Assembly (NCBI RefSeq): GCF_002213425.1
Contig: NZ_NJGV01000020.1
Span: forward strand, 62,001-126,000
Reading direction: 5' to 3'
Source of the DNA: Herbaspirillum aquaticum
GTDB taxonomy: Bacteria; Pseudomonadota; Gammaproteobacteria; Burkholderiales; Burkholderiaceae_D
Length of the DNA: 64,000 bases
In this document: positions 1-7,280 of the stretch, piece by piece
How positions within the stretch are numbered: the first letter of the stretch is position 1
Layout of the letters: each line of letters begins with the position of its first letter
Made by a program: the position numbers and the translations under genes
Notes under the pieces: model-generated
What the model saw: only the letters and a program-made list of their open reading frames with translations
What the model was told of the DNA's origin: nothing
Database searches by the model: none

Positions 1-1099
1 CGGCGGCCTCCTCCAGCGGCAGGCGGTGCGTGATGATGGCCTCGGGGCGCAGCCAGCCGTCCTCGATACTGGCCAGCAGCTCTGGCATGTAATGCTGCAC
101 GTGGGTCTGGCCGGTCTTGATGGTGAGCCCCTTCTCGAAGATGTCGCCGAACAGGAAACCGTGGATGAAGCCGGCATACACACCCGGTACGCTCACCGTG
201 CCGCCCCTCCGCACCGAGGCAATGCAGTGGCGCAGTGCCTGGCCGCTGCTGCCTTCGAGCTTGAGGTTGGTCATCGCGGTTTCAACCACACTGCCCTTGG
301 CTTCAAAGCCGACCGCATCGATCACCGCATCCACACCCCGGCCGGCGGTATTGGCGATGATGGTCTCGCCCGGATCAACCTGGTCGAAATTGATCGGAAT
401 CGCATGGTATTGCTCGGCAGCGAAGCGCAGGCGATAGTCATGGTGATCGACCATGAAAATCTTTTCCGCGCCCAGCATGCGGGCGCACGCGGCCGCCATC
501 TGGCCCACCGGACCGGCACCGTAGATGGCTACCGTGGAGCCCTCACGCACCCCGGCATTCTTCACCGCCTGATAGCCGGTGGGCAGGATGTCGCTCAGGA
601 ACAGGACCTGCTCATCAGCCAGCGGCGAGTCGATGCGGATGGGTCCGACGTCGGCCTTGGGCACGCGCACGTACTCGGCCTGTCCGCCCGGCATGCCGCC
701 ATAGAGGTGGCTGTAGCCGAACATGGCCGCTCCCGAGTGGATGCCCTTGCCGTTCATGATCGCACCGCGATCCGGGTTGGTCGTCTCACAGGCGGCGTAG
801 AGATGCTGGTCGCAGAAGAAGCATTGGCCGCAGGCGATGACGAAGGGCACCACCACACGGTCGCCCTTCTTGAGCCGCTTTACGCCCGGCCCGGTCTCCA
901 CCACGACCCCCATGAATTCATGGCCGAGGATGTCGCCTGCTTCGGTGGCAGGAATCTTGCCGCGATAGAGGTGCAGGTCGGAGCCGCAGATGGCGGTGGC
1001 AGTGACCTTCAGGATGATGTCGTCGGCTTCCTGGATGATGGGGTCGGGGACCGTTTCGACCCGCACGTCATGGGCGGAATGGTAGAGCAATGCGCGCAT
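1..1099 (-). CDS. Zinc-dependent alcohol dehydrogenase (MDR family), C-terminus cut by window edge
   Basis: The reverse strand reads [20 protein letters not shown] and continues open to the window edge, so the last residues are missing. It belongs to the zinc-dependent medium-chain dehydrogenases, which oxidise alcohols or aldehyde adducts with NAD(P) in the cytosol. Visible features are the catalytic-zinc region ([12 protein letters not shown], then GHEFMG), a structural-zinc cysteine cluster (C-x2-C-x2-C-x7-C within [15 protein letters not shown]) and a nucleotide-binding glycine motif ([11 protein letters not shown]). The style is that of the glutathione-independent formaldehyde dehydrogenase/threonine dehydrogenase-like branch, but the substrate cannot be told. 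The start follows an AAGGAGTAACC ribosome site. Confidence 0.9.
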   Translation of the reverse strand, partial: MRALLYHSAHDVRVETVPDPIIQEADDIILKVTATAICGSDLHLYRGKIPATEAGDILGHEFMGVVVETGPGVKRLKKGDRVVVPFVIACGQCFFCDQHLYAACETTNPDRGAIMNGKGIHSGAAMFGYSHLYGGMPGGQAEYVRVPKADVGPIRIDSPLADEQVLFLSDILPTGYQAVKNAGVREGSTVAIYGAGPVGQMAAACARMLGAEKIFMVDHHDYRLRFAAEQYHAIPINFDQVDPGETIIANTAGRGVDAVIDAVGFEAKGSVVETAMTNLKLEGSSGQALRHCIASVRRGGTVSVPGVYAGFIHGFLFGDIFEKGLTIKTGQTHVQHYMPELLASIEDGWLRPEAIITHRLPLEEAA

Positions 1100-1184
1100 G
1101 GGTTACTCCTTGAATGGGCTGGTCTGGCGTCAATGAACATCGGCGGCAAGCCTGGCAAACCGAGTCGAAGACTCGGTGGCAGAC

Positions 1185-1373
1185 TCAGCGCGGCGCGCGG
1201 GCATCGTCCTGGACGATGTCGAATTCGGGCTTGGCGATTTCCTTGTTGGCGTTGTCGGTGCTGGTTTCGCGCGCTTCCACGTGGTCGCTGCGGGCGGCGC
1301 GGTTGGTGGCGTCGCCACTGGACTGTGCGGGACCGGGATTGGCGCGGGTAGGCAGTTTGGATTCGATGGCCAT
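1185..1373 (-). CDS. Small hydrophilic protein of unknown function (62 aa)
   Basis: The start is an ATG preceded by AAGGAGAACCAC, a strong ribosome site; an upstream in-frame start has none. The product begins MAIESKLPTRANPGPAQSSG and is polar, rich in Ala, Asp, Arg and Asn, with no membrane segment or signal peptide. It lies just upstream of, and in the same direction as, the zinc dehydrogenase, so the two may be co-transcribed. I do not recognise a family. Its composition resembles other small stress-type proteins in this 7-kb block. Confidence 0.6.
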   Translation of the reverse strand: MAIESKLPTRANPGPAQSSGDATNRAARSDHVEARETSTDNANKEIAKPEFDIVQDDARAPR

Positions 1374-1721
1374 GTGGTTCTCCTTGGGAAAGCTGAGGGG
1401 AAAAAGGGAAAATGGGAAAAGGTCCTGAGCTTCCACACTAACGAGAGCGAGGACAGTCCACCATCAGCGGCCCCCGCCTGCCTTTGTGGGGCGAGGCTGT
1501 CGGACGCGTCAGCGCGGCTTGATGAGCGCGCGCAGCGGCTCAGGCGAAGCAGGAATGATGCGCTCCCTGCCCCGTGTCAGCCGCCCGGAGCCAGCATTGG
1601 CGGTGCTGGCCGACATACACGGCCTGCGTGTCGCAGTAGCATCGACCAGCACATGCAGCACTGCGCCTGCCGGCTTGCATGACGGCACGCCATCCATTCA
1701 TCCAAGGACAAGGAGAGCATC
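1374..1721. other. Gene-free stretch between divergent small genes
   Basis: The leaders of two divergent small genes lie here. An A-rich run sits next to the left gene and an AAGGAGAG ribosome site lies just before the right gene. I see no convincing ORF, RNA gene or repeat. Confidence 0.5.
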
Positions 1722-1943
1722 ATGACCGACGCCCTGAACAAGCACACCCATCCCCCCGACACTTCCGGCCCGCAAGACCTGCAAACCGAGGGTAACGCGC
1801 GCAGCGGCACCAATGAGCGCGACATGCTCGACCGCGGCAAGCAATACGCGCCGGGCGACAGCGACAAGCCTGGCTCCCGCAACAAACCGGAAGGCGACAA
1901 TTATTCGGAGCAGGATATGCGGGAGAACAGTCCGCAACTGTAA
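1722..1943 (+). CDS. Small hydrophilic, probably disordered protein (73 aa)
   Basis: The ATG follows CAAGGAGAGCATC, a good ribosome site. The product (MTDALNKHTHPPDTSGPQDL...) is very rich in Asp, Asn, Gly, Pro, Ser and Arg, lacks hydrophobic stretches and would be mostly unstructured. Such proteins often appear near stress genes in this group of bacteria, but I recognise no family. No partner gene is coupled to it. Confidence 0.6.
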   Translation: MTDALNKHTHPPDTSGPQDLQTEGNARSGTNERDMLDRGKQYAPGDSDKPGSRNKPEGDNYSEQDMRENSPQL

Positions 1944-2020
1944 TGGCAAGGCTCCTGCCGGGGAAGCTTCGATTGATCGCCCCGGCAGATCAATGCACTT
2001 CAGATGATCAAGCGCACAGA

Positions 2021-2251
2021 TCAATCTTCACGGTCGAATTCGGCCAGTACCATTTCCACCTGCAGGCACTGCAGTTTCAATTCCTTGATGGCACGGCGAT
2101 AGCGGCGAAAGTCGCGGCGCTCGGGCAAGCCTTCCCCTCCCTTGCTGACCCGCACCACGTCATGCACGATGTTCTGCAGGATGGTGGCTGCCTGCTCGTG
2201 CGAGGCCTTGAGCCGGTTTACTCCCTCGATCAGCGCTTGTTTCTTCTTCAT
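2021..2251 (-). CDS. Small helical protein of unknown function (76 aa)
   Basis: The product starts MKKKQALIEGVNRLKASHEQ and is predicted almost entirely helical with regular heptad-like hydrophobics, charged overall and lacking a signal peptide. It looks like a cytosolic helical hairpin or small coiled-coil protein. It stands alone on the reverse strand among small stress-type genes. No family is recognised, and the call rests on coding-like composition and an ATG followed by a lysine run. Confidence 0.5.
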   Translation of the reverse strand: MKKKQALIEGVNRLKASHEQAATILQNIVHDVVRVSKGGEGLPERRDFRRYRRAIKELKLQCLQVEMVLAEFDRED

Positions 2252-2623
2252 GGTGGTATCCAGGTTTTACCGGCATCGCAGGCCGTGAGCATGCGATGCC
2301 CAGAACAAGCCATGGAGTCCCGCAGGCCGTGTTGGTTCCTGAAGGGGCGCATCGATTCATCTGCACAGTAGATGGCACGGTTCCGATTGATCTGATCGAC
2401 TGATGAAAACGATGAGCTGCCACGCTTCACCCGGTGTGGAAGAGCTCATGGCAGAGCAGCAACTCTTCTTCAATGATGCTGGCAAGACTGACAGTCCCCG
2501 CCGCCCCCTCATCGGGAAACACGCCGATATCACGACCGCCGGCACCTGCCTAAGATGAAGACTCGTAGGGAAGACAAAGCCCTGCGGATTTTTCCACCCC
2601 CTCATGACTCAAGGAGATACATC
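2252..2623. other. Gene-free stretch upstream of the KGG stress gene
   Basis: This stretch should hold the promoters of the two divergent flanking genes. The only firm element is the AAGGAGATACATC ribosome site of the right-hand gene. Open frames here do not look protein-like. Confidence 0.45.
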
Positions 2624-2830
2624 ATGGCAAACCAGAACCAAGGCTCGACCAGCAACCGCGGCTTCGCTTCGATGGATGAAAACAAGCAGCGCGAAATCGC
2701 CAGCCAGGGCGGCAAGGCCGCCCACGAAAAAGGCAGCGCGCACGAGTTCAGCTCAGAAGAAGCACGTGAAGCCGGCCGCAAGGGCGGCCAGAACAGCCAC
2801 GGCGGCGGCAACCAGGGCAACAACCGCTAA
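2624..2830 (+). CDS. KGG-repeat general stress protein (con-10/GsiB type, 68 aa)
   Basis: The product begins MANQNQGSTSNRGFASMDEN and carries two copies of the stress-induced KGG motif, SQGGKAAHEKGSAHEFSSEE and AREAGRKGGQNSHGGG, typical of the con-10 family of hydrophilic stress proteins. Members accumulate in general stress or stationary phase and are thought to protect cell components; no enzymatic role is known. The ATG used here follows AAGGAGATACATC; an upstream in-frame start would add a 23-residue tail without family character. A terminator follows at once, so it is probably a single-gene transcript. Confidence 0.9.
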   Translation: MANQNQGSTSNRGFASMDENKQREIASQGGKAAHEKGSAHEFSSEEAREAGRKGGQNSHGGGNQGNNR

Positions 2831-2853
2831 GGGCGTTGGCTTGCCGAAGGCAG

Positions 2854-2875
2854 AGGGCCCCCCGGGGCCCTTTTT
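2854..2875 (+). terminator. Rho-independent terminator after the KGG stress gene
   Basis: The GC-only inverted repeat AGGGCCCC/GGGGCCCT is followed by a T run, 23 bases after the stop codon. It also separates this gene from the convergent DUF4399 gene. Confidence 0.8.
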
Positions 2876-2912
2876 GCTGCCTGCTGTGTACTATCGGCGC
2901 CCCGTGGGAGGA

Positions 2913-3338
2913 TCATTTCACGATGATGTTGATACCGTGCGCCATCATGTGTCCGTAGGAACGATGCTCGCCATCGGCGAACTGGTCCGTGAGCTTGTAT
3001 TTGCCCGGTGGCAGCGTGACCATGACTTCGGTCTGGCCCTTGTCGAGGTGGAGATGGGTGTCATCGTCGGGAATGACTTCCCCCTTGCCCACGGCACCGT
3101 GATTGATGAGCAGGTGGTGATGACCGGTTCCTTCCACCACCTTGCCCGCCGGGCGGGTTGTCATGGCATGCGCGGCCAGGCGCACGCGGAAGGGGCTGGT
3201 CACGGTCTGCCCGGTCTTGGGTTCGAGGATGCTCACCGTGGGCTCATCGGCGTGGGCCGGCAGCGCATGCATGGACAGCACCACCAGGGCACTGCACGCA
3301 GCACGCAACAGGGCAGGACGGGAAAGCGGATTGAACAT
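2913..3338 (-). CDS. Exported DUF4399 domain protein (141 aa)
   Basis: The chosen ATG (MFNPLSRPALLRAACSALVV) follows an AGGAG site. It gives a classical signal peptide ending near AHA, so the mature protein should be periplasmic. The mature part has the DUF4399 pattern: SILEPKTGQTVTSPFRVRL, then TGHHHLLIN, DDDTHLHLDKGQTE and a C-terminal HMMAHGINIIVK. This family is small, beta-rich and histidine-rich and has no established function; the histidines hint at metal binding, which is inference. It is the last gene of a reverse-strand run after the ZIP transporter and a hypothetical gene. Confidence 0.85.
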   Translation of the reverse strand: MFNPLSRPALLRAACSALVVLSMHALPAHADEPTVSILEPKTGQTVTSPFRVRLAAHAMTTRPAGKVVEGTGHHHLLINHGAVGKGEVIPDDDTHLHLDKGQTEVMVTLPPGKYKLTDQFADGEHRSYGHMMAHGINIIVK

Positions 3339-3404
3339 GTGGACTCCTGTAGTGAAGAAAAAATAAGGGTTGTCTCGGGCCGGCACGGACCGGATGGCTA
3401 CGCT

Positions 3405-3983
3405 TCAGATCGACAGCGGGCTGCGTCCCTGCTGCGGCAATCCCGCATGCAGCTTGGCCAGCAGGCTGCGCAGCTGGGTCCGGTACTCCAGCACCACGCT
3501 GCGCTCGCAATAAGGGCTCCATGCCGGGTCGAGCGCCAGCTCGGCGGGGTCCGATGCGCTGTCGGGTAACGCAGGGCGCCGCGCGGATGTCACGCCCGGC
3601 GGCGCCAGCCGTACCTGGCTGGCCTGGCCAAGACTCTCGCGCAACTCCAGCAGGGTCAGCGCGACCGTGCGGTACTTGTAGGGCGCCTCCAGTTTCACGC
3701 CGCAGGCAGCGCACACCAGGCGCAGCCTGGCCTTCACATCCTTGTCCCTGTGCGGCTGCCGGCCTTCGTTCCAGGCAGCGCCAAACAGCAGGGGACCGGC
3801 GTGGTTGAGATAGGCTTCCAGACAGAATGAGAGCAGCATCAGCACCGACAGGAACACCCAGCGCGAGCCGGACTGCTCTTCCCCCGCCTTCCTGGTGAGC
3901 AGCTCGGCCCCGCGCCACAGTTCCACGTAGGTCAGCGCTGATGGCGCGATGGCCGGATCCTCATCAGGCGCGGGACGGGTCAT
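3405..3983 (-). CDS. Hypothetical protein coupled to the ZIP transporter (192 aa)
   Basis: The product (MTRPAPDEDPAIAPSALTYV...) has a hydrophobic patch near residues 42-60 (WVFLSVLMLLSFCLEAYLNH) and a polar, Arg-rich C-terminal half with one C-x2-C pair (CAACG). The used ATG has a GAGGGAAG ribosome site. A second ATG 15 bases upstream overlaps the ZIP stop codon as ATGA, so translation is probably coupled to that gene. I recognise no named family; HEPN-like or other helical folds are possible but unsupported. Confidence 0.6.
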   Translation of the reverse strand: MTRPAPDEDPAIAPSALTYVELWRGAELLTRKAGEEQSGSRWVFLSVLMLLSFCLEAYLNHAGPLLFGAAWNEGRQPHRDKDVKARLRLVCAACGVKLEAPYKYRTVALTLLELRESLGQASQVRLAPPGVTSARRPALPDSASDPAELALDPAWSPYCERSVVLEYRTQLRSLLAKLHAGLPQQGRSPLSI

Positions 3984-3994
3984 GATCGCTTCCC

Positions 3995-4945
3995 TCATGA
4001 CAGTGCGGTATCCATCACCATCATGAGCACGAAGCCGATGATGAGGCAGCAGGTCGCCGCCAGCGCATCGCGACGGCGATGCGGGTCCGGGATCACTTCA
4101 TGGGCCAGCACGAAGAGCATGGCCCCGGCCGCGCCACCCAGGGCCCACGGCAACATCGCCGCCGACAGCGACACCAGCGCCGCGCCGCCCACCGCAGCCA
4201 GCGGCTCCACCAATCCCGACAGGATGCCGCAGCCGATGGCGTCAGCACGTGAATAGCCGATGCCGCGCAGGGCGGTGGCCACGATCATGCCTTCGGGGAT
4301 GTCCTGCAAGGCGATACCGAAGGTGAGCACGGAAGCCTGCTCTGGCGCCACGCCACCATAGGCCACGCCGACCGCCAATCCTTCAGGCAAGTTGTGCAAC
4401 CCGACCGTCAGCACGAACAGCCACACGCGGCGCAGCGCCGCCTGGCGCACCAGTTCGTCATGGCCCTCCCCGGCACGCTGCAGCGCCAGCACCAGCAGCG
4501 CACCGCACAGTACGCTGGCCCCGGTGATGAGGCTGGCCATCTGCTTGGTGCTGCCGCCTTGCTCCAGGCTCTCCAGGGCCGGCAGGATGAGCGAAAAGAC
4601 GGAGGCTGCCAGCATCACCCCTGCACCGAAACCGGTGCAGCAATCGGCCATGCGGGGCGAGAAACGGCGCGAGAAAAACAGCGGCAGCGTCCCCGCCGCA
4701 GTGGCTGCAGCGGCGGCCATGCCGCCCACGTAGGCGCGCCAGATACGCTCATCGTGGGCGCTCCACCAGCCGATGGCAGCGGCCAGCAGGACCACGCCGA
4801 GGGCGACCATGGGCCAGCTCAGCCGCATGGCATCGGGGGCCGCCGTCGATGTGGACGCGGCCTCGGCAGGAGTGGCCGTGGCGCCGGCTGGCTGCCGCGG
4901 CGTCAGCGTGAGCGTGGTCACGGAGGGCTCGACTTTCTTGAGCAT
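3995..4945 (-). CDS. ZIP-family divalent metal transporter (ZupT/GufA type, 316 aa)
   Basis: The product has about eight membrane helices and the ZIP metal site: HNLPEGLAVGVAYGG in helix 4 and LQDIPEGMIVAT in helix 5, the HNxPEG and QDxPEG signatures of ZIP importers for Zn, Mn or Fe. The start MLKKVEPSV follows CAAGGACAAC; a longer frame upstream is Arg/Ala-rich and unlikely to be coding. Residues 10-45 are a polar cytosolic lead. The gene is divergent from the manganese catalase, which makes Mn supply to that enzyme a reasonable guess; specificity cannot be read from sequence. Confidence 0.88.
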   Translation of the reverse strand: MLKKVEPSVTTLTLTPRQPAGATATPAEAASTSTAAPDAMRLSWPMVALGVVLLAAAIGWWSAHDERIWRAYVGGMAAAAATAAGTLPLFFSRRFSPRMADCCTGFGAGVMLAASVFSLILPALESLEQGGSTKQMASLITGASVLCGALLVLALQRAGEGHDELVRQAALRRVWLFVLTVGLHNLPEGLAVGVAYGGVAPEQASVLTFGIALQDIPEGMIVATALRGIGYSRADAIGCGILSGLVEPLAAVGGAALVSLSAAMLPWALGGAAGAMLFVLAHEVIPDPHRRRDALAATCCLIIGFVLMMVMDTALS

Positions 4946-5333
4946 GTTGTCCTTGCGTGAGCGGAAATGGAAATCGAAAAGGGCGACCGCAATCAAGCTT
5001 GCGCGGCGGCATTCAGCCTGCAGCGCGCACGTCCAACCTGCACGGGCATGCAAGTCTCCGAGTCTAGCGGGGAGCCCGCCTGCGCTCCATCGGACTAACA
5101 CTGATAGTCGGACCTGTGGTCGTCCGACGGCGGCTGCTGCCGCGCTAACGATCTCCGACACGTTTCATCGTTACCGATCACCGCATGTTTTCCGCTCATG
5201 CCGATGGTATGGCTGAGCACTCGCCTCCTAGCATGAAGTCTCTGCTGGACGAATGGCTCGCTCGCCACACGGTGACGCATTCACGTCCAGCTTTCTCCCC
5301 GTTCAATCCCTCGACCTCGACAAGGAGTCCGAC
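4946..5333. promoter_or_regulatory. Divergent control region between ZIP transporter and manganese catalase
   Basis: The region contains an inverted repeat GTCGGAC-N8-GTCCGAC (5107-5128), a reasonable operator for a dimeric regulator; no regulator gene lies next to it. The catalase start has a CAAGGAG ribosome site. I could not place a convincing -10/-35 pair. Confidence 0.45.
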
Positions 5334-6236
5334 ATGTTCGCTCACAACAAACGCCTGCAATACACGGTACGCGTCGCCGGCCCCAATCCCGGGCTGGCCA
5401 ATCTGATGCTGGAACAATTCGGCGGCCCGCAAGGCGAACTGGCCGCTGCCTGCCGCTACTTTACCCAGGCCATCGCAGAAGATGATCCAGGCCGCAAGGA
5501 CATGCTCTTCGACATCGCCACCGAAGAACTGAGCCACCTGGAAGTGATCGGCAACATCGTGGTCATGCTCAACAAGGGCGCCAAGGGCAAGCTGGCCGAA
5601 GGCGTGGAAGAAGAAGGCATCCTCTACAAGGAAATCACCGGTGCCGGCAACGACAGCCACATCACCCAGGTCCTCTATGGGGCCGGCGCACCGCTGGTCA
5701 ATTCAGCCGGCGTACCCTGGAGCGCTGCCTACATCGACACCATCGGCGAGCCCACTGCCGACCTGCGCTCCAACATTGCCGCCGAGGCGCGCGCCAAGAT
5801 CGTCTATGAACGCCTGATCAACCTCACCGACGATCCGGGCGTGAAAGAAGCGCTGGGCTTCCTGATGACGCGCGAGATCGCCCACCAGAAGTCGTTTGAA
5901 AAAGCGCTCTATTCGATTCGCCCAAACTTCCCGCCGGGAAAAATGCCTGGCGATCCGCGCTTCTCCAAGGTCTACGTCAATCTCTCGCAAGGGCTGGGCG
6001 AACAGACTGGTCCATGGAATGACGGCAAGCAGTGGGAGCGCCTGGATGGCGCCGATGCTTTGACCCCGGTCGATGGCGGCGACGGTCAGGCCACGGTGGA
6101 ACTCGGTGCCGAGGAGCAGGCCATGCTGGACCAGATGGCGGCCCGCACCGCCTCCGCACAGGATGGTGAACCGCTGACCGGCGCCGAGATTGGCTCGGCC
6201 GATCCGGAGATGAACCTCAAAGCCAAGAAGCCCTGA
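5334..6236 (+). CDS. Manganese catalase (300 aa)
   Basis: The enzyme breaks down hydrogen peroxide with a di-manganese centre in a four-helix bundle. Family landmarks are visible: the N-terminal MFAHNKRLQYTVRVAGPNPG, the first metal helix with EQFGGPQGELAAACRYF, the TEELSHLE metal-binding stretch, the second half AAEARAKIVYERL and the REIAHQKSF helix. The C-terminal third is the usual acidic tail. The ATG follows CAAGGAGTCCGAC; an upstream in-frame start has no family support. It is followed by a ferritin-like gene in the same direction, suggesting one oxidative-stress transcript. Confidence 0.95.
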   Translation: MFAHNKRLQYTVRVAGPNPGLANLMLEQFGGPQGELAAACRYFTQAIAEDDPGRKDMLFDIATEELSHLEVIGNIVVMLNKGAKGKLAEGVEEEGILYKEITGAGNDSHITQVLYGAGAPLVNSAGVPWSAAYIDTIGEPTADLRSNIAAEARAKIVYERLINLTDDPGVKEALGFLMTREIAHQKSFEKALYSIRPNFPPGKMPGDPRFSKVYVNLSQGLGEQTGPWNDGKQWERLDGADALTPVDGGDGQATVELGAEEQAMLDQMAARTASAQDGEPLTGAEIGSADPEMNLKAKKP

Positions 6237-6310
6237 GCCCCGCTCCTGCAGAGGTGGCGCGTTGCACAGGCAACGCGCCACCTGCCCCGGAACCCGACAA
6301 GGAGAACGCG

Positions 6311-6823
6311 ATGACTACCGACGTCAACGAAAACCTGCTGGCCTGGCTCAAGGATGCCCACGCCATGGAACAGCAGGCTGAACACATGCTCAAGGCCCAG
6401 GCCAGCCGCATCGATCACTATCCCGAACTGAAAGCGCGGCTGGAGTCGCACCTGCAGGAAACCCTCGGCCAGCAGGAACTGGTGGAGGGATGCATCAAGC
6501 GGCTCAACGGCAGCGCCTCCCTCTTCAAGGACATGGCGGGGCGCATGACCGCCTTCGCCCAAGCGGCAGGCGGCATAACCCAGCACGATGAGATCGTCAA
6601 GGGGGCCATTGCAGGCTATGTGTTCGAGAATCTTGAAATCGCCTGCTACACCTCACTCATCGCGGCGGCGCGCGAAGCGGGTGACAGCGAGACCGAGCGC
6701 ATCTGCCAGGCGATCCTGGAACAGGAAAAAGCCATGAGCAGCTGGATGCTCAACCACCTGCCCACGGTCACCCGTGATTTCCTGGTGCGCTCGGCCACAC
6801 CGGGCCAAAAGGCCAAGGTGTAG
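6311..6823 (+). CDS. DUF892 ferritin-like protein (YciF/YciE type, 170 aa)
   Basis: The ATG follows AAGGAGAACGCG. The product (MTTDVNENLLAWLKDAHAME...) is an all-helical bundle with metal-ligand-like residues, including DAHAMEQQAEHML and ENLEIACYTSLIAAA. These match the DUF892 family of the ferritin-like superfamily, di-iron stress proteins often encoded beside manganese catalases, as here. The gap to the catalase is 74 bases with no clear terminator, so joint transcription is likely. Confidence 0.88.
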   Translation: MTTDVNENLLAWLKDAHAMEQQAEHMLKAQASRIDHYPELKARLESHLQETLGQQELVEGCIKRLNGSASLFKDMAGRMTAFAQAAGGITQHDEIVKGAIAGYVFENLEIACYTSLIAAAREAGDSETERICQAILEQEKAMSSWMLNHLPTVTRDFLVRSATPGQKAKV

Positions 6824-6890
6824 CGCGTTGGCCGGACGCGCTGCGACCGCTCCGGCTTCGCATCCGCAACAGCAGCCCAAGGAGAATCCG

Positions 6891-7280
6891 ATGACGACGC
6901 AGGAACCGACCGTGGCCGCCTTTCCCTTCCCTACGCTGGCCAGCGCACAACGCGCCTATGACGCCCTGCGCGAACGGGGCCTCACCAGGGAGCAGATGGA
7001 ATTGCGGGTGATGGATGATGAGGCCGGACCGTCCAGCGGCAACTTCATCCTTGAATACAAGGAAACTGATGTGCATTTCGACAGCAGCTGGATGGACATG
7101 CTGGGCAGCCGCGACGATCCCAACGTGGGAGCAGGCAGGCAGGAAGTTTTCTGGTCTTGCGAAGCGCTGCTGCTGGTGAGCACACGCGATCCGCACATCC
7201 TCAACGCCTTGCAGGAAGTCTATCGCGCCAGCGGCATGGACTTCGATGCGGCGCGTCAGCGCAAGGACGGCTCGCGCTGA
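6891..7280 (+). CDS. Hypothetical protein downstream of the catalase cluster (129 aa)
   Basis: The ATG has an AAGGAGAATCCG ribosome site of the same style as the two genes before it. The product (MTTQEPTVAAFPFPTLASAQ...) looks like a small alpha/beta domain: a beta strand, a helix (AQRAYDALRERGLTREQM), then strands and a helix. The layout resembles general-stress 'heat induced stress YflT'-like domains, but I cannot assign it. Its 3' end overlaps the convergent GGDEF-EAL gene by 25 bases. It is probably part of the catalase/ferritin-like operon. Confidence 0.7.
   Translation: MTTQEPTVAAFPFPTLASAQRAYDALRERGLTREQMELRVMDDEAGPSSGNFILEYKETDVHFDSSWMDMLGSRDDPNVGAGRQEVFWSCEALLLVSTRDPHILNALQEVYRASGMDFDAARQRKDGSR

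Noticed and set aside
26-1351. Long forward open frame over the first 1.3 kb
   Set aside because: It is the antisense shadow of the zinc alcohol dehydrogenase, whose motifs (CGQCFFC, GAGPVGQ, GHEFMG) are clear on the reverse strand.
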